A program made the translations under genes and the position numbers. A stretch of 64,000 bases of DNA, taken from positions 145,507 to 209,506 of the forward strand of contig NZ_BDFD01000002.1 of assembly GCF_001895085.1 (NCBI RefSeq), given 5' to 3'. The stretch is from Mariprofundus micogutta. GTDB taxonomy: Bacteria; Pseudomonadota; Zetaproteobacteria; Mariprofundales; Mariprofundaceae. The notes beneath the pieces are model-generated. The model worked only from the letters and a program-made list of their open reading frames with translations, did not search any database and had not been told where the DNA came from. Positions 63,874-64,000 of the stretch are shown here, in pieces (position 1 is the first letter of the stretch; each line of letters opens with the position of its first letter).

Positions 63874-64000
63874 TGTTATTCAGCGTTCAAAATTGACCCC
63901 CTAGAGGGGTAAATCAGCGTCCAAATTTGACCCCCCTGTAGTATCCCCAGCTAATGATTTAGTTGGAGGAAAAAACAGGAGTGATCACAGTGGAAACGAA
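63874..64000 (+). mobile_element. Left end of an IS21-family element, truncated by the window edge
   Basis: Starts with TGTTATTCAGCG. The 21-base unit CAGCGTTCAAAATTGACCCC occurs at 63881 and, with small changes, at 63915, 34 bases apart; repeated terminal units near a TGT end are typical of IS21 elements. A GTG with AGGA upstream then opens the istA-like frame at 63981. Confidence 0.75.
63981..64000 (+). CDS. istA: IS21-type transposase IstA, first codons only
   Basis: GTG 63981 with AGGA just upstream; the visible residues are ITVET, a usual IstA start. Too short for more. Confidence 0.45.

Noticed and set aside
1..64000. tRNA, rRNA or CRISPR array
   Set aside because: I saw no cloverleaf-like sequences ending in CCA, no rRNA segments, and no regularly spaced direct repeats of CRISPR size by eye; a tRNAscan or CRISPR search would be decisive.

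Overview
The window is a stretch of chromosome from a Gram-negative bacterium of moderate GC content, with lipoproteins, outer-membrane porins, TTG/GTG starts and short ATGA gene overlaps. The gene set is proteobacterial: fadIJ, uvrB, trmB, ssb, dsbC, pstSCAB-phoU, ppk1/ppx, xseA, panBCD, htpG. The sequence does not fix the species. A secreted delta-type carbonic anhydrase and the overall mix would fit a marine lineage such as the Zetaproteobacteria, but that is inference.

Left part (1-15.3 kb): a fatty acid oxidation pair (fadJ, running off the left edge, and fadI), a site-2 protease homologue, a lipoprotein anion-binding protein next to a hybrid sensor kinase, carA without carB, an SNF2/SWIM helicase overlapping uvrB, and small secreted proteins. 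From 15.6 to 17.5 kb there is a short integron-type gene cassette array with no integrase in view: three same-strand cassette genes, each followed by an attC-like site, and just before them what looks like a decayed 5' end of an Rrf2-type regulator gene.

Middle part (17.5-29 kb): trmB, small proteins, YbjQ, DJ-1 and YbiB family genes, a glutamine amidotransferase, a second hybrid sensor kinase that is split by an apparent one-base frameshift, ssb, dsbC, a redoxin, SirB2, a class II aldolase-type protein and the carbonic anhydrase.

The core of the window (29.4-48.7 kb) is a phosphate island: phoR-phoB with a cyclic-nucleotide-binding-domain protein, two paralogous porins, pstS, pstC-pstA-pstB-phoU, a low-affinity pit transporter with its PhoU-like partner, a Na/Pi cotransporter with ppk2, and convergent ppx and ppk1. 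I can read Pho-box-like arrays (7-base TGTCA units, mostly 11 bases apart) before the phoB operon, porin 2, pstC and the pit operon. I also read them before two tiny, apparently undescribed genes: a 48-residue acidic cysteine-containing protein at 48587-48733 and a 30-residue membrane peptide at 18713-18805. Together the genes cover outer-membrane uptake, periplasmic capture, three inner-membrane Pi routes, polyphosphate synthesis and breakdown, and control.

Right part (48.8-64 kb): xseA, an M23 peptidase, a response regulator, a SPOR protein, a gamma-glutamyltransferase homologue, folK, a deoxynucleoside kinase, panBCD, an FAD oxidoreductase, a 3D-domain lipoprotein, a possible structured RNA with a C-rich loop, a DNA glycosylase, htpG, a POTRA-like protein and an FKBP lipoprotein. 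The right edge holds an IS3 orfA remnant and the left end of an IS21-type element. Copies of a short dispersed repeat lie at about 54.9, 60.0 and 63.8 kb. I saw no rRNA, tRNA or CRISPR array.
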